DNA from: Methylosinus sp. H3A
Lineage (GTDB): Bacteria > Pseudomonadota > Alphaproteobacteria > Rhizobiales > Beijerinckiaceae
Assembly (NCBI RefSeq): GCF_015709455.1
Contig: NZ_JADNQW010000005.1
Span: forward strand, 3,306,001-3,370,000
Direction of reading: 5' to 3'
DNA: 64,000 nucleotides
Shown here: positions 19,367 to 27,713 of the stretch, piece by piece
Layout of the letters: every line of letters starts with the position of its first letter
How positions within the stretch are numbered: position 1 is the stretch's first letter
The notes under the pieces: generated by a model
The model's database searches: none
Seen by the model: the letters and a program-made list of their open reading frames with translations, nothing else
Told to the model about the DNA's origin: nothing
Position numbers and translations under genes: made by a program

Positions 19367-21817
19367 CTAGCCGTAGCGGATCGCCTCTCCGTTCAGCGCT
19401 CTCGCCACTCCTTTCGGGCGCGGCGCATCCGATGTTCGCGCGACGAGGCGAATGCGCCGTGTCGAGCCCGGAGAAAGATGCAGCCAATTTTCGCGAGGGA
19501 GATAGAATTCGTCGTCGACCGCCACTGACTGCGCGGCGACGTCCGTCGTCAGGGCGAGGATGAATCCATCGTCGTCTTCTTCGATCTCGGCTCGCAGTCC
19601 GAGTTGCGATTTCACCGCGCTCCGTCCGAGCGGAAAATGGAAGGCGTCGAGCTCGACGCCGTCTCCCGCGCCGATGAAGCGCGCGACAGTCAAGTCATGC
19701 GACGGAGGACCGAAATTATAGGCGAGCGCCGTGTCGAAAAAGCCGCCCCAAAATTCCGCATCGCGCAATGTCGCGACGCTATGCGGCTCGACCGCGACAC
19801 TGCGGCTCGCTCTCATCACCGGCACATGGCCGTCGCGGAAGCAGGCGAGCGATATCTCACCCTCGACGCGCTGTGGATTGTCATTGCGCAAATGGACGAA
19901 GAGGCCGTTGACGCCTTCGTCGGTCAAAATGAGAGACAGTGGGCGAAAGGCGCGCTTCAATGCGTGACAGGCGGATTTCGGCTCGCCATGCACGTCCACG
20001 ACGCCCCAGCCGGCGCCGGGCCACATATCCTTGAAGAACCAGACGATAGCGCCATGCGTCGTGGAGCCGCCGCGCCGCCATTCGCCGATCGCGGCTTCCA
20101 TCGTCTCGGCGACCGCCGCGCGCGCTATGTCGAGATAGAGCTGCGGATCGCTCTCGCGCAGCGTCGCTGGATCACAGCCATAGAGCAGGCGCATGTAATG
20201 CTCGGTGACGTCGCCGAATGTTTGTGTCGCGCCCATGTCGCGTGCGACGCGCGCGGCGAAGAGCGGCGAGGCGAGTGGCTCGTCTCCGAAGTCGCGGCGA
20301 AGCGCGGCGTCGTCCGCTATATTCGCGAAGCCGAGACACTCCGAGGCGAAACGCACATTGGCGCGACGCGCGTCATCGAGCCCGCGTCGATAGGCGCCGA
20401 CGCCATAGTAATGCGACACGCCCTTGTCGACATGGAAGGGCAGCGGCCCGCCGGAGGGCGAATTCTCTACATAGATCGTGTCGGGCCGGCTTTCTCTGAC
20501 GAGCTTCGGCAAAATTTCGTCGAAGAGCGGCGACCGCCATTTGGATTCCGCGAGGCCGAGCATGGAGGCCTGCTGATAGACTTCGCTGCCGCCGCAGAGC
20601 ACAGCGAGCGACGGCGAAGATCGCGTGCGCGCCAGAAACTCCGTCGCTTCTCTCTCGACGCTGGCGCGGAAGGCCGCATCCTGAATCGGATAATCGAAAT
20701 TGGCGAAGGCGAAATCCTGCCAGACCATAATGCCGAGCTCGTCGCAGAGAGCGTAGAAATCATCGCTCTCATAGAGCGTGACGCCCGGAACGCGAACCAT
20801 ATTCATGCCGGCGTCGCGCATGGCGCGCAGCAGCGGCGCGCAATCCGCTTTTTCGCTCGCCAGCGATACGACGTCGGCCGTGGTCCAGCAGGCGCCGCGG
20901 CAAAACACGGGAATATCGTTCACGCTCAGCGCGAAGCCCGCGCCATCCGCGCCGCGATCGACTCGGATGTCGCGAAAGCCCGTGCGGCCGAGATCGATGC
21001 GGCGGTCGCCTATATGCGCCGTGACCGCGTAGAGATGCGGCTCGCCATACGTATGCGGCGTCCAGAGCGTCGCGTCGGGCAGAGGCAGATCGGCCGCGAT
21101 GCGATTGTCCGACAGGCGCTCGAAGCGCGCTTCCACATCGCCACAGCGCAGGCGCGCCTCCGCATCCACGACGCTCGAGAGCTCGAGCGCGACGCGCAGG
21201 CTCGCACCATGTTCGCGCACAGCGGGACGCATGTCGACGTCGAGCACACGCAAAGCGCCATGCTCGATCAATTCGACCGCGCGCCAGGGCCCGACGGGCG
21301 GTGTCGGCGGCGCGAAGCCGGGCAGGCGGCCGAGCGCAGTCGTGCGTATGTGGCGCAGGCCGGCCGGCGTGATCATGCGCGGCCGCCAGCGCGCGCGTCC
21401 GCTTTTCGTCGCGATCTCGCGCTCCACGGAACGGAAGCGGATGTGAAGATCATGCGCGCCGGGCGTCTCGACCTCTATGCGATGCGAATGGAACATATTG
21501 TCCGAGCGCAGCGTGAGCCGTCCGTCGAGATAGACGTCTGCGAGAGTGGCGAGGCCGTGCAGCCGTAATTCGGCGGGCGCCGAATTGGTGAAGGAGGTCT
21601 TGTACCAGACGTCGAGCGCGTCCAGCGGCGGCAGATCGTCGAAGCTCGCGCCCTCTTCGATCAGCGCTTGCGCGAGCGTGCCGGGAACGCGCGCGGCGCG
21701 CCAGCGCGCTTGCGCGGGAATGGCGGCCGGCTCCATCCATTCGCCGGCTTCGTCGATCGTGAAAGACCAGGCGGCGTCGAGACGCCGCCGCTCTTCTCCT
21801 TGGACGCTCACGCGCAT
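19367..21817 (-). CDS. glycoside hydrolase family 2 (beta-mannosidase-like) protein
   Basis: From the ATG at 21817 the product is 816 residues: a sugar-binding jelly-roll N-terminal region (RRLDAAWSFTIDEAGEW..RVPGTLAQALIEEG..WYKTSF), immunoglobulin-like middle and a TIM barrel with FRGACWTTADVV, MNMVRVPGVTLYESDDFYALCDELGIMVWQDF, the acid/base region VLCGGSEVYQQ and the likely nucleophile region RFASECLGF. This is the beta-mannosidase branch of GH2. No signal peptide is seen, so it may act in the cytoplasm. Both catalytic motifs are slightly altered from the usual NE and FxSEFG forms, so substrate may differ. It ends a five-gene operon with an amino acid:carrier-protein ligase, a context not expected for polysaccharide breakdown. 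Confidence 0.82.
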   Translation of the reverse strand: MRVSVQGEERRRLDAAWSFTIDEAGEWMEPAAIPAQARWRAARVPGTLAQALIEEGASFDDLPPLDALDVWYKTSFTNSAPAELRLHGLATLADVYLDGRLTLRSDNMFHSHRIEVETPGAHDLHIRFRSVEREIATKSGRARWRPRMITPAGLRHIRTTALGRLPGFAPPTPPVGPWRAVELIEHGALRVLDVDMRPAVREHGASLRVALELSSVVDAEARLRCGDVEARFERLSDNRIAADLPLPDATLWTPHTYGEPHLYAVTAHIGDRRIDLGRTGFRDIRVDRGADGAGFALSVNDIPVFCRGACWTTADVVSLASEKADCAPLLRAMRDAGMNMVRVPGVTLYESDDFYALCDELGIMVWQDFAFANFDYPIQDAAFRASVEREATEFLARTRSSPSLAVLCGGSEVYQQASMLGLAESKWRSPLFDEILPKLVRESRPDTIYVENSPSGGPLPFHVDKGVSHYYGVGAYRRGLDDARRANVRFASECLGFANIADDAALRRDFGDEPLASPLFAARVARDMGATQTFGDVTEHYMRLLYGCDPATLRESDPQLYLDIARAAVAETMEAAIGEWRRGGSTTHGAIVWFFKDMWPGAGWGVVDVHGEPKSACHALKRAFRPLSLILTDEGVNGLFVHLRNDNPQRVEGEISLACFRDGHVPVMRASRSVAVEPHSVATLRDAEFWGGFFDTALAYNFGPPSHDLTVARFIGAGDGVELDAFHFPLGRSAVKSQLGLRAEIEEDDDGFILALTTDVAAQSVAVDDEFYLPRENWLHLSPGSTRRIRLVARTSDAPRPKGVARALNGEAIRYG

Positions 21818-21827
21818 AAGCGAGCCT

Positions 21828-22835
21828 TTAGCGAAGCTTCGCCGAGAGACCTCCGAACAATCCGTCATAGACGTCGGCCAATTGGTCGAGCGTCTCGCGC
21901 GGATCGAAGCTGCGCTTGCGCGAAGAGGCGCGCGCCGCTTGGAACTGCAGCGCTTTCGCGCCGGCGGAAATGCGTCGGCAGGCTTCCGCCTCCGCGGCGA
22001 GATCGCCGTTTGCGCGCAGCCAGTCGAGATGGCTGCCGAGCAGTTCGAAATTGGCGCCGAGCTGGCGGAAGGTGTTGAAGGCGAGGCTGTGGAAGAAGCA
22101 GGGCGGGCGGGCCTCCAGCACGCTCCACAGCGCCGGGAAGCGCGCGGTGAAGGCGCGGATCGGATTGTCGAGCGGACGGCGCGCGAAATGCTCGCTCGCG
22201 AGCGCTTCGGCGGCGCCGCGAATATCCGCATGCGCGCGCTCGCGGTCGAAGCGCACGAATTCGGCGTAAGGAAACAGCGCCGATGGATCGCGCTTCTCGC
22301 CGGCGCGGCCGAAGATCGCGTCGAAGTCTTCGCCGTCCAGCGCGAAATATCCGTCATTGTGGAAATAGTCGATCCGCCGTGCGACGAGATCGATCTCGGC
22401 GACGCCGATCGTCGTCTTGGAGTGATCGATGCGATAGGTGACGCCGCGCGTGTCCGGCAGATGATAGCCGTCCACTTCCACCATCACCACGCGGCCGCGC
22501 GCGGTCTGGCGCGCGATATGATCGTCGAGCCGATCATAGAGCGCGAGCTCCTCGACGCGCAGGCCGTAGAGACGCTCGAGATCGGCGAGGCGCGGCTTGA
22601 AGAAGGTGAACTGATCTTCTTCGCAGTCCTGCGCCAGCGTGAATCCGAGCATGGCCTCGGGCTCGAAGCCGCGCGTGGCGACGAGCTCGATCATGAGATC
22701 GACATAGCAATTGGTCTGCGGCCAGTCGCGCTCTGGATGATGCAGCGCATGGCGGAAATGCGGCTTCGTCGGCTCTGGCGACGAAAGCGCAGCGTCAGAG
22801 AGAGAGAGCAGCGCGGACTGAGGTCGGCCAGCCAT
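21828..22835 (-). CDS. DUF1839 family protein
   Basis: The 335-residue protein matches my recollection of DUF1839: [50 protein letters not shown] near the N terminus (residues 30-80), [30 protein letters not shown] around 115-145, and [13 protein letters not shown]. The Cys in NCYVDL, the DGYHLPDT segment and the HSKTTI segment recall a papain-like or peptide-handling butirosin BtrH-type fold, but this is inference. The gene overlaps the end of the upstream ligase gene by 41 bases and stops 10 bases before the glycoside hydrolase. BtrH-type enzymes transfer acyl groups from a carrier protein, which would fit this operon. Confidence 0.75.
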   Translation of the reverse strand: MAGRPQSALLSLSDAALSSPEPTKPHFRHALHHPERDWPQTNCYVDLMIELVATRGFEPEAMLGFTLAQDCEEDQFTFFKPRLADLERLYGLRVEELALYDRLDDHIARQTARGRVVMVEVDGYHLPDTRGVTYRIDHSKTTIGVAEIDLVARRIDYFHNDGYFALDGEDFDAIFGRAGEKRDPSALFPYAEFVRFDRERAHADIRGAAEALASEHFARRPLDNPIRAFTARFPALWSVLEARPPCFFHSLAFNTFRQLGANFELLGSHLDWLRANGDLAAEAEACRRISAGAKALQFQAARASSRKRSFDPRETLDQLADVYDGLFGGLSAKLR

Positions 22836-23706
22836 TGGTGTCGATCCCGTGATGTTTGAACAAGGCGAGCGCGAGGCGCTCCATGCCGAAGCCGACGCAA
22901 GCGGTGTGCGCCGTCTCGCCCGAGGCGGTCTTGATGCCCCAGAGCTCGCCGAAATGATCCTGATGATAGTTGAAGCTCTGGCAGGCGGTCGGATTTTCCG
23001 CGCTCTCGATCGGCACGAGCAGCTCGAATTTGAGCGCCTGCTCGCGCTGGCTCGACGCCATCATGCGCCCGGCGCGGCCGAAGAAGGGATCGTTCGCCAC
23101 ATCGATATGATGCGGCAGCTCGAGCCTCTCGGCGAAGTCGCGGGCGCGCTCCAGCCAGGATTCGCGGAAGGTCGCGGCTTGCTCCGGCAAGCCGATGCGG
23201 ACGAATTCGCGCATGCGGAACATCTGCATGCGCGCCGGATCCTTCGACGGCTCGTGGCGGAAGCAATAGGACTGGATGTCGAAGAGGCCGCCCTCGGCCG
23301 CGAGCGAACCGCGCCGCGCGACGATCGGATAGAGCGGATAGCAGGCGGCCGGAGTGAGAACGATGTCGGTCGCAGCTTGTCCGCCGGTCCAGTCGCCGCC
23401 ATTGTGAATATTGTCGAGAAGGGCGAGATGGTCCTTCTCGCTTCCCGCGAAGCTATGCACCGTGCCGGCGAGCTGCGGGAAGTTTTTCATATAGCCGCTC
23501 TTCTCGAAGAGCGCGCGATTCATGCCGGGCGGAAAGCGAATGATCTCGGCGTGATCATCTGCGCCGAAGCGCGTGATCAGTCGGTCAATTCCGTCTATGA
23601 CCGCCTCGAAGGATTGTCCGCGGCCGTAGAGTCCATCGACGCCGGTCTCATGCAGCACGCCTTTGGCGAAGAGGCGATCCATGAAGCTGTCGCAGGCCTG
23701 GCACAT
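22795..23706 (-). CDS. amino acid:[carrier-protein] ligase (SerRS-like, class II aaRS homologue)
   Basis: The 303-residue protein has the class II aminoacyl-tRNA synthetase catalytic core without a tRNA-binding arm. Motif 2 is seen as [22 protein letters not shown] and motif 3 as [12 protein letters not shown]. Cys122, Glu167 and Cys270 have the same spacing (45 and 103 residues) as the zinc ligands Cys131, Glu176 and Cys279 that I recall for the Bradyrhizobium glycine:carrier-protein ligases. Those enzymes activate glycine or alanine with ATP and transfer it to the phosphopantetheine of a dedicated carrier protein; they do not charge tRNA. The carrier gene is two genes upstream in the same operon. 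The gene begins 2 bases after the dehydrogenase stop. Amino acid specificity is unknown. Confidence 0.88.
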   Translation of the reverse strand: MCQACDSFMDRLFAKGVLHETGVDGLYGRGQSFEAVIDGIDRLITRFGADDHAEIIRFPPGMNRALFEKSGYMKNFPQLAGTVHSFAGSEKDHLALLDNIHNGGDWTGGQAATDIVLTPAACYPLYPIVARRGSLAAEGGLFDIQSYCFRHEPSKDPARMQMFRMREFVRIGLPEQAATFRESWLERARDFAERLELPHHIDVANDPFFGRAGRMMASSQREQALKFELLVPIESAENPTACQSFNYHQDHFGELWGIKTASGETAHTACVGFGMERLALALFKHHGIDTNGWPTSVRAALSL

Positions 23707-23708
23707 GA

Positions 23709-24866
23709 TCAGTCTCCCAGTCGCTGGTCGATGCGCTGCGCGAGCAGCAGAGTGGACAGATTGGTGAAGATGCGGTCATTGGAGATCATCACCTGCGCCG
23801 AGAGCGCGTCGCGCATATGACGGCCGACGCTGAACGGCGTGTCGTTCTTGTAGCCGGCGATGCCGGCGATCAGCAGCGCGTGATTGATGATCTCGATCGA
23901 GAGCTGCGACGAGCCGATCTTGATGTTGTTCATCGCCACGGCGAAGCTCATCGAGTTGAGATCGTCCTCGTTCTGCTGCGCCTTGGCGAAGCGCTTCAGC
24001 CCTTCGACGATATTGACGCGCATGAGCTGCAGCTTGTTCGCGGCCTCGGCGAGGCGCAGCGCGCCGGGAGCCGGGCCGTTGGGATGGCGACGCGCATCCT
24101 TGCGCACGAAGGATTGCGCGCGCGAGAGCGCGTCCGAGGCGACGCCGAACCACACTGCGCTCCACAGCAGATGCGCGGTCGCGAGCATGGATTCCGAGGC
24201 GATCTCGGCGAAGTCATGGGTGAAGATCTGCTCGACGGGAGCCTCGCCGCTGAAGGTGAAGCCCTCGCTGCAGGTGCCGCGCATTCCCAGCGCGTCCCAG
24301 GAGCCGGTTCGCTCGAGCCGATATTGGCTCTTCTCGAGCACGGCCATTTGCTGATCGGATGGCGGCGCGTCCGAGGCGCGGCGCGCCGTGACGAGTATCG
24401 CGTCCGAATAGGCGCCATAGGAGATGAGCGCGCCCTCCTTGGCGATGCGGAAGATCGCGCCGTCGCGCTCGAATGCGCAGATGCTGTTGCGCATATTGCC
24501 GCCGACGCCGCCTTCCGTCGTCGCGGAGCCGAGCAGCAGCTGCTCATCGGCGACGCGACGCATGAAGGCTTCGTGCCAGGCGCTGCCGCGGCCATGCGCA
24601 ATGAGGCTCGACGCCTTGATCTGATGCATGGCGAAGATCATCGCCGTCGAAGCGCAATGCTGGCCGAGCGAGGTGCAGATCTCCGCGACATCGGCGAGCG
24701 AGGCTCCGCCGCCGCCGAATTCGATCGGGATCAGCAGCGAAAGCAGGCGCGCGTCTTTCAGCGCCTGAACCGCTTCGATCGGGAAGCGGCCATTGCGGTC
24801 GACATCGTCGGCGTGGCGGGCGGCTGTCGCAACGACATTCGCTCCGTGATCGAGCGGCGCATTCAT
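23709..24866 (-). CDS. acyl-CoA dehydrogenase-like flavoprotein
   Basis: The 385-residue protein has the acyl-CoA dehydrogenase fold: an alpha N-terminal domain ([41 protein letters not shown]), a beta middle domain ([11 protein letters not shown]...[18 protein letters not shown]) and a C-terminal helical domain ([18 protein letters not shown].. [38 protein letters not shown]). The usual catalytic Glu region near the C terminus is not obvious, so reaction type (dehydrogenation or oxygenation) is open. Placed between a carrier protein and an amino acid:carrier-protein ligase, it probably acts on an aminoacyl group bound to the carrier, as prolyl-carrier-protein dehydrogenases do in pyrrole biosynthesis. 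The start overlaps the carrier-protein stop in TGATG. Confidence 0.82.
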   Translation of the reverse strand: MNAPLDHGANVVATAARHADDVDRNGRFPIEAVQALKDARLLSLLIPIEFGGGGASLADVAEICTSLGQHCASTAMIFAMHQIKASSLIAHGRGSAWHEAFMRRVADEQLLLGSATTEGGVGGNMRNSICAFERDGAIFRIAKEGALISYGAYSDAILVTARRASDAPPSDQQMAVLEKSQYRLERTGSWDALGMRGTCSEGFTFSGEAPVEQIFTHDFAEIASESMLATAHLLWSAVWFGVASDALSRAQSFVRKDARRHPNGPAPGALRLAEAANKLQLMRVNIVEGLKRFAKAQQNEDDLNSMSFAVAMNNIKIGSSQLSIEIINHALLIAGIAGYKNDTPFSVGRHMRDALSAQVMISNDRIFTNLSTLLLAQRIDQRLGD

Positions 24867-25114
24867 CAGGCGGCTTCCTCACCCTTGAGCTCGTGCAGGC
24901 AGCCGGCGATCGCGGAGATCGAGGAGAAGCTGCGACGATTGAGCATGCGATCGGGGAATTCGATGTCGAAGGTCTCTTCGAGCGCGAGCATGAGCTGCAC
25001 GGCCGCGAAGGAGGTGAGGCCCGTCGCATATAGATCGGCGTCGTCGCCGATCGTCGCGGCGGCGACGGACAAACGTCCTTGTTCGTCGACGAGTCGTCTA
25101 ATCGTATCGAGCAT
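24866..25114 (-). CDS. dedicated acyl/aminoacyl carrier protein
   Basis: The 82-residue product is a phosphopantetheine-binding carrier protein: DDADLYATGLTSFAAVQLMLALEETFDIEFPD, with the modified serine at GLTS (residue 37 or so) in place of the usual DSL context. The following helix II and the RSFSSISAIAGCL helix complete the four-helix fold. The ATG at 25114 is preferred over one four codons upstream because it has GGAG six bases before it. It is the first gene of the minus-strand operon with the aminoacyl ligase. Its partner ligase suggests that it carries an amino acid rather than a fatty acid. Confidence 0.87.
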   Translation of the reverse strand: MLDTIRRLVDEQGRLSVAAATIGDDADLYATGLTSFAAVQLMLALEETFDIEFPDRMLNRRSFSSISAIAGCLHELKGEEAA

Positions 25115-25515
25115 CGTTATCTCCATCGACCAAGCTCTAGTTTCATCGTCACCATACGCTCTTGCGGAGCATTTTCAGCTTAATTGCCGCTCGTTGGTGA
25201 ACAGTTTGCGGATTTGATCGTTGCCAAATTCGTTCCGTAAAATTTGACCCGTTTCGGAAAGAATTCCGCGGCGATTTGCGTGAAAATGATACGCCGCTAT
25301 GATGGACGGGACACTGACGAGACACTCGAGGCGTCCCGTTTTCTGTCACGCCCCACGCAGCCGAGCGAATCGGCGCCGCGGACCCTATTTTCGACATGAA
25401 GAGGATGAATGAGAGAGAGGGGTTTAAGAAACGTTAACCATGAAATGGAACAGTCGCGTTCAACGCGAATGCGGGGCTCTACTCGCTTGTTCGACGTCGG
25501 AACGGAACTCGCGTG
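25115..25515. other. divergent intergenic region with a terminator-like hairpin
   Basis: About 400 bases lie between the divergent carrier-protein operon and the chain-length-determinant gene. The sequence is AT-richer than the flanks. At 25306-25339 the arms ACGGGAC and GTCCCGT enclose a 20-base loop and are followed by TTTTCTGT on the plus strand, which looks like a terminator or the 3' end of a small RNA or leader. The sequence TTGATCGTTGCCAA at 25217-25230 is only half of an FNR-type box. No protein gene is convincing here. Confidence 0.4.
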
Positions 25516-27675
25516 ATGTTGGATTATGAATCGGGGTCGAAAAGCCTCGCAGAGCGTGAACGTCCTGCGGTCTCGGACGCGCCGCGCCCGCGCTCCTCGG
25601 TGACGCCGGGAAGAGTGATCGCGCTCGCTCTCCGCAACAAGCTGTTCATCCTCGCCGTCGCGCTCGCCTGCGCGGCGGGCGGCTATGCGCTGACCAAGCT
25701 GTTGACGCCGCGCTATGTCGCGGCCGCGCAGATCTATCTCGATCCGCGCGGGCTTCCCGGCCTCGAGGGCGACAATCAGGGCCAGGATTCGACCGGCTTC
25801 ATCAATTTCGTCGAGACGCAGACGCGCATCTTGACCTCGCAGGTCGTGCTGGAGCGCGTCGTCGAGGCGGAGAAGCTCACCGAAGATCCGGAGTTCGGCG
25901 CGTCGAGCTCCTTTTTCGGCAAGCTTTTCGGTCGGTTCGGCCGCACGCCGACGCCGGAGGAGAATGTCGCGGGCGCGGTGCGCGCGCTGGGCACCAAGAT
26001 CATCGTGCGGCGCCCGGAGCGCACCTTCATCATCGATATCGCCGCGACGAGCGACAATCCGCAGAAGTCGGCGCGCATCGCCAATGCTGTGGCGCAGGCC
26101 TATATCGACGTGCGCGCGGCCATGCATTCGGACGCGGCGCATCAGGCGGCGACCTCCTTCACCGGGCGGCTCGACGGATTGCGCGAGCGCCTGCTCGTCG
26201 CCGAAAAGGCGGTCGAGGCCTATAAGGCGGAAAATGGTTTCGTCGGCACGCGCGATTCCTATATCGGCGAGCAGCGGCTCAAGGAGCTCAATCAGCAGCT
26301 CACCTTCGCCCGCACGCGGCTCGAGGACACGCGCTCGCGTTTCGAGCAGGCGCAGCGCGCGGCGCATTCGGACACCGAGCTCGCCGCCATCGCGGCCAAT
26401 ATGAACCTCATGACCTTGAACGCTCTGCGCGGACAGCAGGCGGAGGCGGCGCAAAAGCTCGCCGATCTCTCGGCGGAGCTCGGGCCGCAGCATCCGGTCG
26501 TCAAAAATGCGACGGCGCGGCTCGCGGAGACCAGGCGGCTCGTCAGCACGGAGCTCGCGCGCGTCGCCGCATCTTTGCGCAAGGATTACGAGCGGGCGCG
26601 CGGCACCGAAGAAGCGCTGAACCGGGAAATGCAAAAGCTCGAGGGCAAGGCCGTCGTCTCGGCGCAAGCTTCTGTAAAGCTTCGCGATCTCGAGCGCGAG
26701 GTCGAGGTCAGCCGCACCATCTACGAGTCCTTCCTCACGCGTTCCCGCCAGACCGGCGAGGCGCGTCAGCTCGACGCCGCCAGCACCCATATCATCACAA
26801 TGGCGACGCCGCCGATCGCGCGCAGCTTCCCGCCCGGCGCCGGGCTGATGACGAGCGCGGGCTTCGTCGGCGGCCTCACTTTGGGTCTCGGTCTCGCCTT
26901 TCTGCGCGAGCGTGGATTCGGCGGCTTCGACCCGGAGGAGGGGCGGCGGCGCGACATGGAGGCCGCGCCTTTGCGCGTCGCGGTGACCGATGCGACGAAG
27001 TTCACCGTGCGCGGGCCATCGGCGGCGCAGGACAAGCTCGAGCTGACGCGACTCGGCATCCCCTTCGTGCGGCCCTTCGCCGATCGCCGAGAGCTCGAGG
27101 CGGTGGTGTCTCGTTTGTGCGCTCTCGTCGAGGAGAGCGCGGGGCGGCCGCTCGTCGTCGGGCTAGTCGGAGATGCGCCGGGCTCGATCCGCACCGTCAT
27201 GGCTGTCAATATCGCTCTGGCGCTGCGGCTTCAGAATCTCGAGGTCGCGCTGGTCGACGCCGATCGCGACAATGCGGCGCTCACCGTGCTCATCGAGGAT
27301 GGTCTCGAGGCCTTCGGCGACGCCGACGATCCTTTCGTGCGGACAGACGACAGCGTGCTGCTGGCGTTGCCCGCGATCGATCGGCGCTCGCGCGCGGGCG
27401 CGGTCGAGCGCATCGTGGACGGGTTCCGCAACGGCCGTCCTGCCGCGGTCGACATCGTGCTTTGCGACGGCGTCGGATTGGACGAGACGATGTTCGAGCG
27501 GCTCGACTGGGTGGCGCCGGTGCTCGGCCGCGATCAGGACGAAGAGGCTGCGATCGCCGAGCTTCCCGAGCCGCTGCGCGCCAAGATCGCCCTTATTCTC
27601 AGGGTCGATCACAGCGATCCCTGGCTGCCGCGGCGCGACTTTCGGCGACGCTCGGAGGCGCGCAAGACCGCCTGA
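25516..27675 (+). CDS. GumC/Wzz-type chain-length determinant with degenerate tyrosine-kinase domain
   Basis: The 719-residue inner-membrane protein has a Wzz domain after the first transmembrane helix (LFILAVALACAAGGYALTKLL), long periplasmic coiled coils (residues 200-390), the second membrane segment with the preceding Pro-rich motif PPIARSFPPGAG, and a cytoplasmic P-loop-like domain. Such proteins control length and export of exopolysaccharide. The cytoplasmic domain has VVGLVGDAPGSIRTVMAVNIA where a Walker A loop with GKS/T should be, and no C-terminal Tyr cluster, so kinase activity is unlikely; the Walker A'-like ALVDADRDN is kept. The ATG at 25516 directly follows an in-frame GTG at 25513; either may start. 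Confidence 0.85.
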   Translation: MLDYESGSKSLAERERPAVSDAPRPRSSVTPGRVIALALRNKLFILAVALACAAGGYALTKLLTPRYVAAAQIYLDPRGLPGLEGDNQGQDSTGFINFVETQTRILTSQVVLERVVEAEKLTEDPEFGASSSFFGKLFGRFGRTPTPEENVAGAVRALGTKIIVRRPERTFIIDIAATSDNPQKSARIANAVAQAYIDVRAAMHSDAAHQAATSFTGRLDGLRERLLVAEKAVEAYKAENGFVGTRDSYIGEQRLKELNQQLTFARTRLEDTRSRFEQAQRAAHSDTELAAIAANMNLMTLNALRGQQAEAAQKLADLSAELGPQHPVVKNATARLAETRRLVSTELARVAASLRKDYERARGTEEALNREMQKLEGKAVVSAQASVKLRDLEREVEVSRTIYESFLTRSRQTGEARQLDAASTHIITMATPPIARSFPPGAGLMTSAGFVGGLTLGLGLAFLRERGFGGFDPEEGRRRDMEAAPLRVAVTDATKFTVRGPSAAQDKLELTRLGIPFVRPFADRRELEAVVSRLCALVEESAGRPLVVGLVGDAPGSIRTVMAVNIALALRLQNLEVALVDADRDNAALTVLIEDGLEAFGDADDPFVRTDDSVLLALPAIDRRSRAGAVERIVDGFRNGRPAAVDIVLCDGVGLDETMFERLDWVAPVLGRDQDEEAAIAELPEPLRAKIALILRVDHSDPWLPRRDFRRRSEARKTA

Positions 27676-27713
27676 GGCGGCGGCGGGACGGCGAGCCCTC
27701 CGGCTCGCGATCA

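Noticed and set aside
19604..21568. 654-codon plus-strand frame opposite the GH2 gene
   Set aside because: Mirror composition with no domain; the minus-strand GH2 protein has recognisable motifs over its whole length.
25149..25397. 82-codon minus-strand frame in the divergent region
   Set aside because: Composition differs from neighbouring genes, no ribosome-binding site, and it would occupy the promoter region of the operon.
27691..27708. GCGAGCC/GGCTCGC stem between the chain-length gene and glycosyltransferase gene as a strong terminator
   Set aside because: Stem of seven bases without a T-run; kept only as a possible relative of the hairpin in the urea operon.
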